A DNA stretch of 64,000 nt from Arhodomonas aquaeolei DSM 8974 (GCF_000374645.1 NZ_KB894801.1:434001-498000); one strand, 5' to 3'. Counted from the first letter of the stretch, positions 33,880 through 43,480 are shown. Numbers and translations: made by a program. Notes: generated by a model from the letters alone, not told the origin.

Positions 33880-35628
33880 TCACAGCCGCCAGCGCGCACT
33901 GCGCTGCTTCATCCAGCGAAGCAGATCCCGCGCCGGCATCGGACGACCGAAGAGAAACCCCTGAACGCTGTATACCTCAAGGGAGCGCAGGTAACGTGCC
34001 TCGTCCGGGGTCTCTATCCCTTCGGCGACGGTCTCGAGACCGAAATTGTGCGCGAGCCACAGGATGGTGCGGGTGATCGCGGCGTTGGTCTCGTCCCGGT
34101 GCACGTCGGTGATGAATGCGCGGTCGATCTTGAGCGTGGTGATGGGCAGGCGATGGAGGTAGCTCAATGAGGAGTAGCCGGTACCGAAGTCGTCCACGGC
34201 GATGCTGACGCCGAGGCCCCTGAGATCGTTGAGCTTCTGGAGGTTCTCGTCAGAGATGTCGAACAGCGCCGTCTCCGTGAGCTCGAGCTCCAGGGACGGC
34301 GGCGGCAGCTGGTAATGCTCCAGGGTGTCGCGGATCGTTGCGGCAAACCCGGGGGCACGCACGTCCTCGGCGGAGACGTTCACCGCAACCCGCTCGATCC
34401 CCACCCCCTGCCGACGCCATTCGCTCATGGTCGCGCACACGTTCACAAGCATGCAGTGATCGATTCGGGGCATGAGGCCGCACGTCTCGGCAACGGCAAG
34501 GAACTCCCCGGGCGGGACCAGCTCCCCGCTGGGCAGACGCCATCGCACCAGCGCCTCGACCCCCAGTATCCTGCCCGTCTCCAGACACAGCTGGGGCTGG
34601 AACCACTGCTCGAACTCGCCTTTCTCCAGCGCCTCCAGCAGCCGTGCCTCCGTGCGCACGAACCGTAACGCCTCCTGCTGGACCTGGCGGGAGTAAAATA
34701 CCGGCCCGACATCGTCGGTCTCCGAGAGGGCGCTGGTCGCCCGGTCGAGGACCGTCGCGGCATCCGCCCCGTCCTCCGGGTAAAGGCCGACGCCGACCCG
34801 CGGGGTAATGCGCACGCGCTCGTCACCGATCTCCACCGGCGATTCCGCGATCTGGCGGATTCTCCCGCACACCTCCAGCACCTCGTTCACCGTGGTGCCC
34901 GGGCGATGCAGCAGCCCCCATTCGTCCGTGGACAGCCGCGCCAGCGAGGCGGTATCACCCAGTAACGTCTGCAGGCGCCGGGAACAGGCGGTCACCGCCC
35001 GTTCAAGCGCATGGTGGCCGAAGGACTTGAGCACCCGGCCCAGGGGGATACGGATCACGGTCACCGGCAGCTGCCGGTTGAGCACCGACGCCTCACGTAT
35101 GGCGGCGACCAGGCGGTCGAGGAACAGGCTCTTGTTCGGCAGCCCGGTCACACTGTCGTAGTTGACCAGGTAAGCCAGGTGATCGCGCTGGGCGATGGCC
35201 ATGGAACGGGCGCGTAACAGCATGGCCACGCGCTCGCTGAACTCGCGGCGCTCGATCGGTGTGACGATGAACTCGTCGGCCACATCCCATAACGCCGCCA
35301 GCCGGCGATCCAGCTCGGAGCGCGAGAGCAGCAGCACGACCGGCAGGAAGGTCGGCGCCTCGCGCCGCTTCGCCTCCTGTAGCCGGCGGCGCCAGTGCCG
35401 GAATCCGCCGACGTCGGCGATGGCCAGATCGAAGCCGTCCTCAGGCAACCCGCACTTGCCCGGCTCGAGCACCGTGCAGTGATCCTGTAGGTGGCCCTCG
35501 AGAAGGCGCCGGTTGCCGGAGGCGCCGAGCAGGAGCAGAACGCGGTCGGCAGGCACGGTATCGTCCACCGTGTCCGTCGCCACCCCGCGCCACGCTACCC
35601 CGTGGAGATCATCATACCGGTAGTTCAA
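33880..35628 (-). CDS. receiver-like/degenerate GGDEF/EAL protein, predicted c-di-GMP phosphodiesterase
   Basis: The 582-residue protein has an N-terminal receiver-like domain (about 28-140), a GGDEF domain whose motif is degraded to STDEW (near 228-240), and a complete EAL domain. All EAL catalytic residues are visible: EALVRW, NVS, ELTETAL, DDFGTGYSS, KIDRAF, EGIET and QGFLFG. It should hydrolyse cyclic-di-GMP, with the GGDEF domain regulatory at most. The start is TTG at 35628, with GGGAGG seven bases upstream; no ATG lies near. It is the third gene of an operon with a receiver protein and a KaiC-like ATPase. Confidence 0.85.
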   Translation of the reverse strand: MNYRYDDLHGVAWRGVATDTVDDTVPADRVLLLLGASGNRRLLEGHLQDHCTVLEPGKCGLPEDGFDLAIADVGGFRHWRRRLQEAKRREAPTFLPVVLLLSRSELDRRLAALWDVADEFIVTPIERREFSERVAMLLRARSMAIAQRDHLAYLVNYDSVTGLPNKSLFLDRLVAAIREASVLNRQLPVTVIRIPLGRVLKSFGHHALERAVTACSRRLQTLLGDTASLARLSTDEWGLLHRPGTTVNEVLEVCGRIRQIAESPVEIGDERVRITPRVGVGLYPEDGADAATVLDRATSALSETDDVGPVFYSRQVQQEALRFVRTEARLLEALEKGEFEQWFQPQLCLETGRILGVEALVRWRLPSGELVPPGEFLAVAETCGLMPRIDHCMLVNVCATMSEWRRQGVGIERVAVNVSAEDVRAPGFAATIRDTLEHYQLPPPSLELELTETALFDISDENLQKLNDLRGLGVSIAVDDFGTGYSSLSYLHRLPITTLKIDRAFITDVHRDETNAAITRTILWLAHNFGLETVAEGIETPDEARYLRSLEVYSVQGFLFGRPMPARDLLRWMKQRSARWRL

Positions 35629-35674
35629 GCCCTGCCTCCCCGTCGTCCGACGGTGTGCAAGTGGTTACACTGCT

Positions 35675-36046
35675 TCATCCCGGACCTGCCAGATCGCGGA
35701 CGATTCGCAACAGGGCCACCTTGGCGACGGGTTTCTGCACCACGGTGCGGGCACCGCTCGCAACGGCACGACCACCGAGAGAGAGTTCCTCGGGCGCGGA
35801 GAGCACCACGAAAGGCACCTCGTTCGCCTGGAGGACCGCGCACATGGACCAGACCGAGGGGCCGAAGCCCGAGACGTCCACGAGCGCGAGCGCCGGCATC
35901 GGCGGCGCCGCCACCGCATCCGCGAGCGCGGTCTCGTCGTCGATGCCGATACCGCGATAACCGAGGCCCACCAGCGCCTCGCGGATCACGGCGACGTTGC
36001 CCGGGCGCTTCATCACGAGAAGGACGTCCTTGCCCCTGTCCGTCAT
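35675..36046 (-). CDS. single-domain response regulator (receiver) protein
   Basis: The 123-residue protein has a receiver-fold pattern: phosphoacceptor candidate in LALVDVSG, the switch Ser in FVVLSAPEE and the conserved Lys in VVQKPVAK. The paired N-terminal acidic residues are replaced by VMKRPGN, so metal binding may be weak. The ATG follows the kaiC-like stop by two bases (TAG-TC-ATG), indicating coupling. It probably links the KaiC-like ATPase to the downstream EAL protein; this is inferred. Confidence 0.75.
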   Translation of the reverse strand: MTDRGKDVLLVMKRPGNVAVIREALVGLGYRGIGIDDETALADAVAAPPMPALALVDVSGFGPSVWSMCAVLQANEVPFVVLSAPEELSLGGRAVASGARTVVQKPVAKVALLRIVRDLAGPG

Positions 36047-36048
36047 GA

Positions 36049-37494
36049 CTAAGGGTTCCGCTGTCGCGCCTGCGCGGTCATGAGGCCGTCTCCCAGACCA
36101 CGCAGCGGTTCCCCCCGACGGATGCTGCCCTCGTTCAGCTCGAAGGCGTAGAGCGTGTGGTCGAAATCGCTAAGCCGCTTCTTGAGCACGCTGATCGACT
36201 TGCACATCTCACCATCCAGCTCGACATAGCGCAGACAGATCACGTTATCGGCCAGATAGCTGATACTGCGCTCGGAGATGCTGCTCTGCCCGCTCATGGC
36301 CTCGATCTCGTTGATCAGCAGCACCGTCACTCCGACACGCGCCAGGGATTTTGCCAGCGCGTGCAGTCGCGCCTTGATGCCCTCGCCGTCCAGGGCCAGC
36401 TCGAAGCCGGCGATGCTGTCGAGCACCACCAGCTCCACACCCTCCTTGTCGACGTGTTCGCGCACACGCAGGGCGAACTCGTCGGCCAGGTAGCGCATCG
36501 GCTCGATCTGCTCAATGGTGAGCCGTCCTTTACGCGCAGGCTCACGCAACTCGATACCGAACCCCTCGGCACGCGTCAGGTACGAGGCCATCTCCTCCTC
36601 GAAGAGATAGATTCCGGCACGCATCCCACGGCGCAGCGCCTGCGCGACGAACAGCGAGGCAAAGGTCGACTTGCCGATACCGGACGGACCCGTGACGAGC
36701 GAAACCGTCCCGGCCTCCAGCCCGCCGCTGAGCATGTCGTCGAACGCCGCGATCCCCGTCGACCAGATCCCCCGCTGCTGCTCGGTGAGCTTGCTCTCGG
36801 GCGGACTCGGGCGCGGAAACACCTCCAGCCCACGTGCGCTCACGCGCATCTGATGAGGCCCTTCCCGGAACCCGGAACCGCGGAATTTGGTAACGCTCAG
36901 GGACGCGCCGATATCGTCACGGCCCAGCGCGATCACACCGTCGGCCATAAACTGGAGGTCGTCGTCGGGCAGGTCCCGGCTGCTCTCCGAGGAGAACAGT
37001 ACGGTGGCGCCCCGGTCGCGCAGAAAGCGCAGGAACGAAAGCACCTGCTTTCGATACTGGAAAACGTCGCTGGAGAGAAACCGCAGCTGGGTGAGCGAGT
37101 CGACGAACACGCGTGTCGGCGTCTCGGCCTCCACCGCGGAGACCACGAGCTCCGCCAGCGGCTGCTGCTCGACGTCCGACGAGGTGAACACATCGTAGCC
37201 CTGCTGGCCGGTGAAGAATTCCTCGTCCGGGGCCAGGCTGAGAAACCGGATGCCGTCTACATCGATACCCACCGAGGCGGCATTCGTGCGCAGCTGGTCC
37301 TCGGCCTCCTGAAAGCCGATGAACAGTGCGTTGCCCTCATCCCCGGCCGCTGCGAGAAAATTCAGGCCGAGCGTGGTTTTGCCAAGGCCCGGCCCGCCAC
37401 GCACCAGATACGCCGAGCGCGGCAGCAGCCCGCCGTCGAGGATGGTATCCAGCCCACCAATCCCGGTGGACAGTCGGTCTCCGTCTCCACGCAT
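36049..37494 (-). CDS. KaiC-like double RecA-domain ATPase
   Basis: The 481-residue protein has two KaiC-type domains with Walker A motifs GGPGLGKT (33-40) and GPSGIGKS (269-276), and the paired glutamates of the second domain near 299-301 (LFEEEM). The C-terminal segment SISERSISYLADNVICLRY aligns with the KaiC autophosphorylation region, where cyanobacterial S431-T432 become S412-Y413 here. No kaiA or kaiB gene is in the window. Non-cyanobacterial KaiC homologues are usually signalling ATPases rather than clocks. It heads an operon with a receiver and an EAL protein. Confidence 0.88.
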   Translation of the reverse strand: MRGDGDRLSTGIGGLDTILDGGLLPRSAYLVRGGPGLGKTTLGLNFLAAAGDEGNALFIGFQEAEDQLRTNAASVGIDVDGIRFLSLAPDEEFFTGQQGYDVFTSSDVEQQPLAELVVSAVEAETPTRVFVDSLTQLRFLSSDVFQYRKQVLSFLRFLRDRGATVLFSSESSRDLPDDDLQFMADGVIALGRDDIGASLSVTKFRGSGFREGPHQMRVSARGLEVFPRPSPPESKLTEQQRGIWSTGIAAFDDMLSGGLEAGTVSLVTGPSGIGKSTFASLFVAQALRRGMRAGIYLFEEEMASYLTRAEGFGIELREPARKGRLTIEQIEPMRYLADEFALRVREHVDKEGVELVVLDSIAGFELALDGEGIKARLHALAKSLARVGVTVLLINEIEAMSGQSSISERSISYLADNVICLRYVELDGEMCKSISVLKKRLSDFDHTLYAFELNEGSIRRGEPLRGLGDGLMTAQARQRNP

Positions 37495-37769
37495 GCCCCC
37501 TCCTTGAACCTGCCCATCGCACAGCTTGCCTTACGATGCCGGCACCTGTTTTTCGCGCTTCCCGCACCTGCAAATTAGTTCAGCACACGAATAGTGCAAA
37601 TCATTATCGGAAAAGGCACTTAACGCCGAACGACGGTTTTTTCTGCAACCAGTTCAGCAGCGCCCCACCGGCGGCGTTTGCCCCATGCGTTGATTTCCGG
37701 ATAACGCTCGTCAAAAATCGTCGCGGGGACGTTCACTGCCGCTCGATCGGCGACACAGCAGGGGCATCG

Positions 37770-39002
37770 ATGACGGAGACAGCGACCCAGGTGCTCATGG
37801 CCCGCCAGCCTATCTTCGACACCGGGGTGAACGTCGTCGCCTACGAGCTCCTCTACCGCAGTCCGGACGGCCGCGGCCCATGCGGCCTGGTCGACGGCGA
37901 CCGGGCGACGAGCGAGGTCCTGATCAGCCGCTACACCAGCCTGCACTGGTCCGGCGGCAGCAGTGTCGTGCCCGCCTTCGTCAATCTGCCGCAGGACATG
38001 CTCGAGGCCGAGTCTCTGCCCGCCGTTCCCCCGGCGGAGCTGGTCATCGAGGTCCTCGAGGACGCCTCGCCCACACCGGCACTGATCACCGCCCTGAAAC
38101 GCTACCGCGAGACCGGCTACCGCATCGCACTGGACGATTTCGCCCATGCAGGACACCTCGAGCCCCTGATCGCCCTGGCGGACGTCGTGAAGCTCGATGT
38201 GCAGGCGCTCGGCGAACGCGGGCTGGCCGAACAGGTCCGGCTGCTCGCACCCCACAACGTAACGCTGCTCGCCGAGAAGGTGGAGACGCGCGAGGAGTTC
38301 GAGCACTGCCGCACGCTCGGCTGCACGCTCTTCCAGGGGTACTTCCTGCGCCGTCCGGAGCTGCTCACCGGGCGTGTGCCCGAGAGCAACCGCATCGTCC
38401 TGCTACAGCTGCTGGCCGCATTCGCTGACCCGGACGTGTCCACCCGGCAACTGATCGAGCTCATCGAACGCGACCCGCCGCTGACCTATCGCCTGCTGCG
38501 CGTGCTCAATTCCTGCGCCCTGGGTGTGCGTCATCCGGTAAGCAGCCTCAAGGACGCGCTGGTGCTGCTCGGGCGCCGGGAGGTACACAAGTGGGTCGCC
38601 CTGCTGGTGCTCGGCGCCCGGGACGGCACGCCCACGGAGCTCGTGCGCCAGGCACTCACCGTCTCGCGTATGTCCGAGTTGCTGGCCGGACGCAGCGGCC
38701 GCGCCGATCCCGACCAGGCGTTCTTCGCGGGTCTGCTCCGCCACATGGACGCCCTGCTCGACATCCCGCGGGAGACACTGTTTGCCGAGATCGATATCGG
38801 AACGGAGATTCGGGAGGCACTGGAAGGCGGACACAACGACGTCGGCGACGTCCTGGGCAAGGTATGCCTGTTCGTCGACGGCCGCTGGACCGAGCTGCCG
38901 CGCGGGGACGACCCGGCGATGCTGCAGGGCTGCTACGCGGACAGCCTGGACTGGACCAACGAGACCATGCAGAGCATGTTTTCGGTGGCATCCGATCCGT
39001 AG
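37770..39002 (+). CDS. EAL-HDOD (YuxH-type) signalling protein
   Basis: The 410-residue protein joins a divergent EAL domain (about 1-205) to an HDOD domain (about 205-400). The EAL part starts LMARQPIFDTGVNVVAYELLYRS, so the EAL motif itself is YELLYR. Other residues such as EVLED, LDDFAHAG, KLD and LLAEKVET are kept. The HDOD part has DPPLTYRLLRVLNSCALG. Such proteins generally bind rather than degrade cyclic-di-GMP. It is divergent from the KaiC-like operon across 275 bp, suggesting shared regulation. Confidence 0.85.
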   Translation: MTETATQVLMARQPIFDTGVNVVAYELLYRSPDGRGPCGLVDGDRATSEVLISRYTSLHWSGGSSVVPAFVNLPQDMLEAESLPAVPPAELVIEVLEDASPTPALITALKRYRETGYRIALDDFAHAGHLEPLIALADVVKLDVQALGERGLAEQVRLLAPHNVTLLAEKVETREEFEHCRTLGCTLFQGYFLRRPELLTGRVPESNRIVLLQLLAAFADPDVSTRQLIELIERDPPLTYRLLRVLNSCALGVRHPVSSLKDALVLLGRREVHKWVALLVLGARDGTPTELVRQALTVSRMSELLAGRSGRADPDQAFFAGLLRHMDALLDIPRETLFAEIDIGTEIREALEGGHNDVGDVLGKVCLFVDGRWTELPRGDDPAMLQGCYADSLDWTNETMQSMFSVASDP

Positions 39003-39093
39003 TCGCCGTCACCGTCACGACCCATTGTGCACCACCCGGCGGGCCTTCCCCGGGCATCCACGCGGAACCGGGCGAAAACACGGCATGGGCCGG

Positions 39094-40014
39094 CTAGTCG
39101 CCCGGATGCCCCTCCCGGAACCGGGCCACTTCCCCCATCAGCCAGTCGATGAAACGAACCGCCAACGGCGGCGGCTCGCCGGCCGCCGGTGTGATCAGGC
39201 TATAGCCGAACGGCGAAGGGAATGCATAGCGCTCGCCGAACGGGCGCACCAGTACCCCGCTGTCCAGGCGGTCCGCCGCCACGACCCGTCCCACCAGCGC
39301 AACACCGCGGCCGGCGATGGCCTGGTCCAGGGCATGACTGAATAGGGAATAGTGCCACTGCACCGGGGCCGGCACCCCGGCGGCCCCGACGTGGTCCAGC
39401 CAGTGCCGCCAGGTGGGAATCGCCGGCTCGGTGCAGGAGACATGAATCAACGTGTGCGCCGCCAGGTCAGCCGGCTCCTGCAGCGGCGGACCACGCTCCA
39501 GCAACGCCGGCGAACACACCGGAAACATGGGGTCGGAGAGCAGCGGCCGGTCCTCCACGCCGGGCCATGGCCCGGTACCGTAGCGGATGGCGAGACGGGC
39601 ACGGCCGTCGTCCCATTCCGGCTGCGTGAGCACCTCGCTTGCCTCCAGCGCGACCTCCTCCCCGCGGGCATCAAAGCCCGCCAGCCGGGGCAGCAGCCAG
39701 TGCTGCACGAACGAGGGTGGAGCGGAGATCGACAGGCCGGCGCGCGGCAAGCGCTGGGCCTCCCGGTAGGCCTCGGCGAGCCGGTCCAGCCCTGCCCCGG
39801 CACTCTCCGCGAGACGCCGGCCCGCCGCGTTGAGACGCACGCCGTGGGCGTTGCGCTCGAACACCGGAAAGGCCAGCCGGGACTCCAGCTCCTTGACCTG
39901 CCGGCTCACCGCACCGGCGGTGACGTGCAGCTCCGCAGCGGCCTGCTGGAAACTCTCATGGCGCGCGGCAACAACGAACGCACGCAACGCATTGAGTGGC
40001 AGGCGCTCGATCAT
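39094..40014 (-). CDS. LysR family regulator, GcvA-like
   Basis: The 306-residue protein has an N-terminal LysR helix-turn-helix (LPLNALRAFVVAARHESFQQAAAELHVTAGAVSRQVKELE) and a substrate-binding domain with LAIRYGTGPWPGVEDRPL, typical of the GcvA subgroup. It is divergent from an EamA transporter gene across 111 bp, so it probably controls that gene. The ATG at 40014 begins the HTH-bearing N-terminus. Confidence 0.87.
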   Translation of the reverse strand: MIERLPLNALRAFVVAARHESFQQAAAELHVTAGAVSRQVKELESRLAFPVFERNAHGVRLNAAGRRLAESAGAGLDRLAEAYREAQRLPRAGLSISAPPSFVQHWLLPRLAGFDARGEEVALEASEVLTQPEWDDGRARLAIRYGTGPWPGVEDRPLLSDPMFPVCSPALLERGPPLQEPADLAAHTLIHVSCTEPAIPTWRHWLDHVGAAGVPAPVQWHYSLFSHALDQAIAGRGVALVGRVVAADRLDSGVLVRPFGERYAFPSPFGYSLITPAAGEPPPLAVRFIDWLMGEVARFREGHPGD

Positions 40015-40125
40015 AGGTTGAGTATTCCTGACCCTCGTGCGGTGAATATATCGTTCGTCCGGCCGTCGGGCCAGTGCTAGCCTTCCCCGGACAATGGTCG
40101 AACCCAACAGAGGAGAATCGGCATC

Positions 40126-41034
40126 GTGGCGGAGCAGGCTGGCGGAGGTGTCGCGATAAGGCAGGGACTGGACGGTCAGGCCATCGCGCTGATGACGGTC
40201 TTCTGCATCGCCCTGGGTCTGCAGCAGGTCGCCATCAAGGCCGTGGCCGGGGACGTCGCGCCCCTCGCCCAGATTGCGCTGCGCTCAACCGCTGCCATGG
40301 TTCTGGTATGGATTCTCGCCCGCCTGCGCGGCCTGACACTGTTCGATCCCTCGCGCTTTGGCCCCGGCGTGCTGGTAGGGCTCGGCTTCACCAGCGAATT
40401 CGCCTTCGTCGCGATCGGACTGAACTACACGCTGGCCTCGCACATGGTCGTCTTTCTCTATACTGCGCCGGTGTTCGCGGCACTCGGACTGCACCTGCTC
40501 GTTCCCGGCGAACAACTCGCGCCGCGCCACTGGCTCGCGGTCGCGCTCGCCTTCATCGGCCTGGTCATCGCGATAGCACCTACTGCCTCCGACGGCGACG
40601 GCACGAGCGCCATCGCCTTCGGCGACTTCCTCGGGGTCCTCGCCGGGCTCTGCTGGGCCGCCACGACCCTCGTGGTCCGCCGCAGCGGGCTCTCCGAGGC
40701 GCCGGCGCTACAGACGCTGTTCTACCAGCTCCTGACCGCCGCCACACTGCTTATCCCCGCGGCCTGGATCGCCGGCGACCTCGCCGGGGCACGCCTGACC
40801 GGCGAAGCCATGGCGAGCCTGGGCTACCAGACGCTCATCGTCTCCTTCGCCGCCCTGCTCATGTGGTTCGCCCTGCTGCGGCGCTACCTCGCCTCCCGGC
40901 TCGGCGTGCTCTCCTTCCTCTCGCCCCTGTTCGGCGTGGCCTTTGGCGCGCTGCTGCTCGGCGAACCGCTGAGCATGAACTTCATGGTCGGCGGCGCGGC
41001 GATCCTCGCCGGCGTGGTCTGCATCAACCTGTAG
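40126..41034 (+). CDS. EamA/DMT family transporter
   Basis: The 302-residue protein has ten predicted membrane helices in two EamA repeats (about 15-140 and 155-300). Family features are FTSEFAFVAIGLNYTLASHMVVFLYTAP and LSPLFGVAFGALLLGEPLS. Members export amino acids or related metabolites; the substrate is unknown. The start is GTG at 40126 with GAGGAGA upstream. Its 3' end overlaps the convergent LysR gene by 11 bases. Confidence 0.85.
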   Translation: MAEQAGGGVAIRQGLDGQAIALMTVFCIALGLQQVAIKAVAGDVAPLAQIALRSTAAMVLVWILARLRGLTLFDPSRFGPGVLVGLGFTSEFAFVAIGLNYTLASHMVVFLYTAPVFAALGLHLLVPGEQLAPRHWLAVALAFIGLVIAIAPTASDGDGTSAIAFGDFLGVLAGLCWAATTLVVRRSGLSEAPALQTLFYQLLTAATLLIPAAWIAGDLAGARLTGEAMASLGYQTLIVSFAALLMWFALLRRYLASRLGVLSFLSPLFGVAFGALLLGEPLSMNFMVGGAAILAGVVCINL

Positions 41035-41944
41035 GCGGCCCCCCATCGCCTGTATCGAGCGCGGCATCCAGCGCCCGCAGAAAGCGCTCGACCACCGGCG
41101 AATGGGCCGGCACGGCACGCCGGACACACCACAGGGGGCGTCGCAGCGAGAGCTCCGGCACGTCGACGAAGCGCACCCCGCCCCGGACACTCGCCTGGGC
41201 CGCGGCCAGCCGGCTCACACAGGCCAGCCCCGCGCCGGACGCCACCGCACGCACGATCGCGCCGCTGTCGTCCATCACCAGGCCACCCCGGGGCACCGGG
41301 TGCCCGGCAAGTGCCAGGCTCTGCTCGAACACCGCCCGGGTCCCGGACCCGGGCTCGCGCACGACCCAGGGATGCTCGGCCAGCGTCGCCGCCGACAGCC
41401 CCTCCACCGGATAGTCGGCCGGCGCGATCACCTGCAGCGCATCGGTACGCCAGGCGGAGACGTCGACATCGTCCCGCTGGGCCGGTCCCTCGATGAAACC
41501 CACGTCCGCCTCCAGTGCAGCGACGCGCGCCTCCACCGCCGCGCTGTTGCCCGAGAGCACCGTAATCCGCAGGCCCGGGTGCTGCTGGCCGAGCCGTGCC
41601 AGCGCGGCGGGCAGAACGTAGCGGGCAATGGTGTTGGAGGCGGCAACCTGCACCTCCCCGCTCAGCTCTGCCGCGGCATCCCCCGGCGCGAGCTGCGCGG
41701 GGACGTCCTCCAGCGCCGCCATCGGGGCCGCCACGAGTTCCAGCAGCTGACGCGCCGCCGCCGTGGGCACGATCTCCCGGCCGCGACGCTCGAACAGCGT
41801 GATCCCGAGGGCGTCGGCGAGCTCGTGCACGGCCTGGCTGACCGCCGCCTGACTGAGGTGCAGCGTCGACGCCGCACGCTTGACCTGGCCGGTGCGCACG
41901 ACCGTCGCGAATATCTCGAGCTGGCGCAGGGTGAAGCGGTTCAT
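41024..41944 (-). CDS. LysR family regulator, YeiE-like
   Basis: The 306-residue protein starts MNRFTLRQLEIFATVVRTGQ and has a LysR helix-turn-helix and effector-binding domain. It is divergent from a YeiH-type gene, the same arrangement as yeiE-yeiH in enteric bacteria, which supports the YeiE-like label. A GTG at 41950 would add two residues. The intergenic region has an unusually AT-rich stretch (about 41970-41995), suitable for LysR binding. Confidence 0.83.
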   Translation of the reverse strand: MNRFTLRQLEIFATVVRTGQVKRAASTLHLSQAAVSQAVHELADALGITLFERRGREIVPTAAARQLLELVAAPMAALEDVPAQLAPGDAAAELSGEVQVAASNTIARYVLPAALARLGQQHPGLRITVLSGNSAAVEARVAALEADVGFIEGPAQRDDVDVSAWRTDALQVIAPADYPVEGLSAATLAEHPWVVREPGSGTRAVFEQSLALAGHPVPRGGLVMDDSGAIVRAVASGAGLACVSRLAAAQASVRGGVRFVDVPELSLRRPLWCVRRAVPAHSPVVERFLRALDAALDTGDGGPPTG

Positions 41945-42051
41945 CGGCACAACAATTCGGCGTCACCTAAGTTATAAATAAATAATAATCGATTTTGCGA
42001 AATGATTCCCGCCGGTACCGTCTCGCCATCCTTTACCGACGGAGACTGGAC

Positions 42052-43104
42052 ATGCCCGCCGACACCACTACCGCCCGCCGGCCGTCCCCGGCGCTGGATC
42101 GCTTTGCCGCCGTCGCCCCGGGGCTCGCCCTGTGCGCCGTGCTCGCCGGCCTGTCCTACGCCATCGCCGCCTGGCCGGCGCTCAACCAGGCCGTCCCCCT
42201 GAGCGCGTTGACCGTGGGCATCCTCGCCGGTGTGCTCGTGCGCCTGTGCGTGCCGATCCCGGCGTCCATGGAACCCGGGATCCGCTGGACGCTGCACTAC
42301 GTGCTGCGCACCGGCATCGTACTGCTGGGCTTCCGGCTGGTGCTGCAGGACATGCTCTCGGTCGGCATGGGCGGGCTCGCACTGGTGGTGCTCGCGGTGG
42401 GCAGCACCCTGACCCTGGCGGTGGTGCTCGGACGGGCGCTCCGGCTGCCGGACACCCTGAGCGTGCTCGTCGGCTCCGGCACCGGGATCTGCGGCGCCTC
42501 CGCCGTGGTGGCGGTGGACGGCGTGGTCCGCGGCCGGGAGGAGGATGTCGCCTGCGCCATTGCCATCGTCACCGTCTTCGGCACCATCGCGATGTTCCTA
42601 TACCCGGCCCTGGCGCCGTCGCTGGGGCTCAACGAGGCCACGTACTCCGCCTGGGCCGGCAGCTCCATCCACGAGGTCGCCCAGGTCGTGGCCGCCGGCT
42701 TCGCCTTCAACGACCAGGCCGGCGTCGACGCGAGCCTGTACAAGCTCTCCCGCGTCGCCATGCTGGCCCCGGCCTGCGCCGCCCTGGCGATATGGTGGCG
42801 CCGCCGGGAGCGGGACACGACGAAGGACACCACCACGGCCCGGCGCGCGCCGGTACCGCTGTTCGTCGCCCTGTTCGTCGTGATGGTGGGCGTGAACTCC
42901 TTCGCCCCGGTTCCCGCACAGCTCCATGACACCCTCGTGACCGTCGACTCCGGCCTGCTCGCCGCCGCCATGGTCGCCATGGGCCTGCACACCCGGCTGG
43001 TGGCCGTCGCGCGTCTCGGCTGGCGGCCCCTCGCCCTGGGCCTGGCCATGGCGATATGGATCAGCCTGCTGGCACTGGCAGGTGCCGTGCTCACAACCGG
43101 GTGA
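42052..43104 (+). CDS. yeiH: YeiH/YeeH family putative sulfate exporter
   Basis: The 350-residue membrane protein has about ten helices. Signatures include LRTGIVLLGFRLVLQDM, GSGTGICGASAVVAV and WAGSSIHEVAQVVAAGFAF of the conserved hypothetical 698/YeiH family. A sulfate or sulfonate export role is proposed for the family but not proven. GGAGA precedes the ATG at 42052, so the 19-residue upstream extension is rejected. Confidence 0.87.
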   Translation: MPADTTTARRPSPALDRFAAVAPGLALCAVLAGLSYAIAAWPALNQAVPLSALTVGILAGVLVRLCVPIPASMEPGIRWTLHYVLRTGIVLLGFRLVLQDMLSVGMGGLALVVLAVGSTLTLAVVLGRALRLPDTLSVLVGSGTGICGASAVVAVDGVVRGREEDVACAIAIVTVFGTIAMFLYPALAPSLGLNEATYSAWAGSSIHEVAQVVAAGFAFNDQAGVDASLYKLSRVAMLAPACAALAIWWRRRERDTTKDTTTARRAPVPLFVALFVVMVGVNSFAPVPAQLHDTLVTVDSGLLAAAMVAMGLHTRLVAVARLGWRPLALGLAMAIWISLLALAGAVLTTG

Positions 43105-43122
43105 GACCACCGGAATGGCAAT

Positions 43123-43148
43123 AAAGGCCGCATGACCATGCGGTCTTT
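43123..43148 (+). terminator. rho-independent terminator after yeiH
   Basis: GGCCGCATG and CATGCGGTC form a stem with a short loop, flanked by AAA and TTT. It lies 18 bases after the yeiH stop and could serve both strands. Confidence 0.65.
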
Positions 43149-43243
43149 GAATTCCGTCACTTAAGTGCTGAATCCCCGGGGGAGCGGAGGTTCGCGACGC
43201 TCGCCCTCGCGGCATTAGGATCGCGATCACGGAAGGAGGGAAA

Positions 43244-43320
43244 TGGCGTCCCCAACGGGATTCGAACCCGTGTCGCCACCTTGAAAGGGTGGTGTCCTAG
43301 GCCGGCTAGACGATGGGGAC
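43244..43320 (-). tRNA. tRNA-Glu (UUC)
   Basis: The 77-base gene folds into a cloverleaf: acceptor GTCCCCA with TGGGGAC, a T-arm with GGTTCGAATCC, and the anticodon loop CTTTCAA, giving anticodon TTC. The 3' CCA is encoded. In pseudomonads tRNA-Glu directly follows tRNA-Ala and gltX. Here about 2.4 kb separates them. Confidence 0.95.
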
Positions 43321-43480
43321 GCTGCCGTGCAAGCGGGCGAAATACTAGGCGGGCGACCCCACGGTGTCAAGCGACGCCGGACCGCAGTGCCCGGCGCTGT
43401 CGAGGGGTGCGACCTGCCCCACGGAAACGCCCCGTTGCCCTGCTACACTCGTCGCCGCAATACCGCGACAGAGGACCACC

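Noticed and set aside
36049-37494. Idea of a full circadian clock locus
   Set aside because: No kaiA or kaiB is adjacent and the phosphosite is altered, so only KaiC-family signalling is supported.
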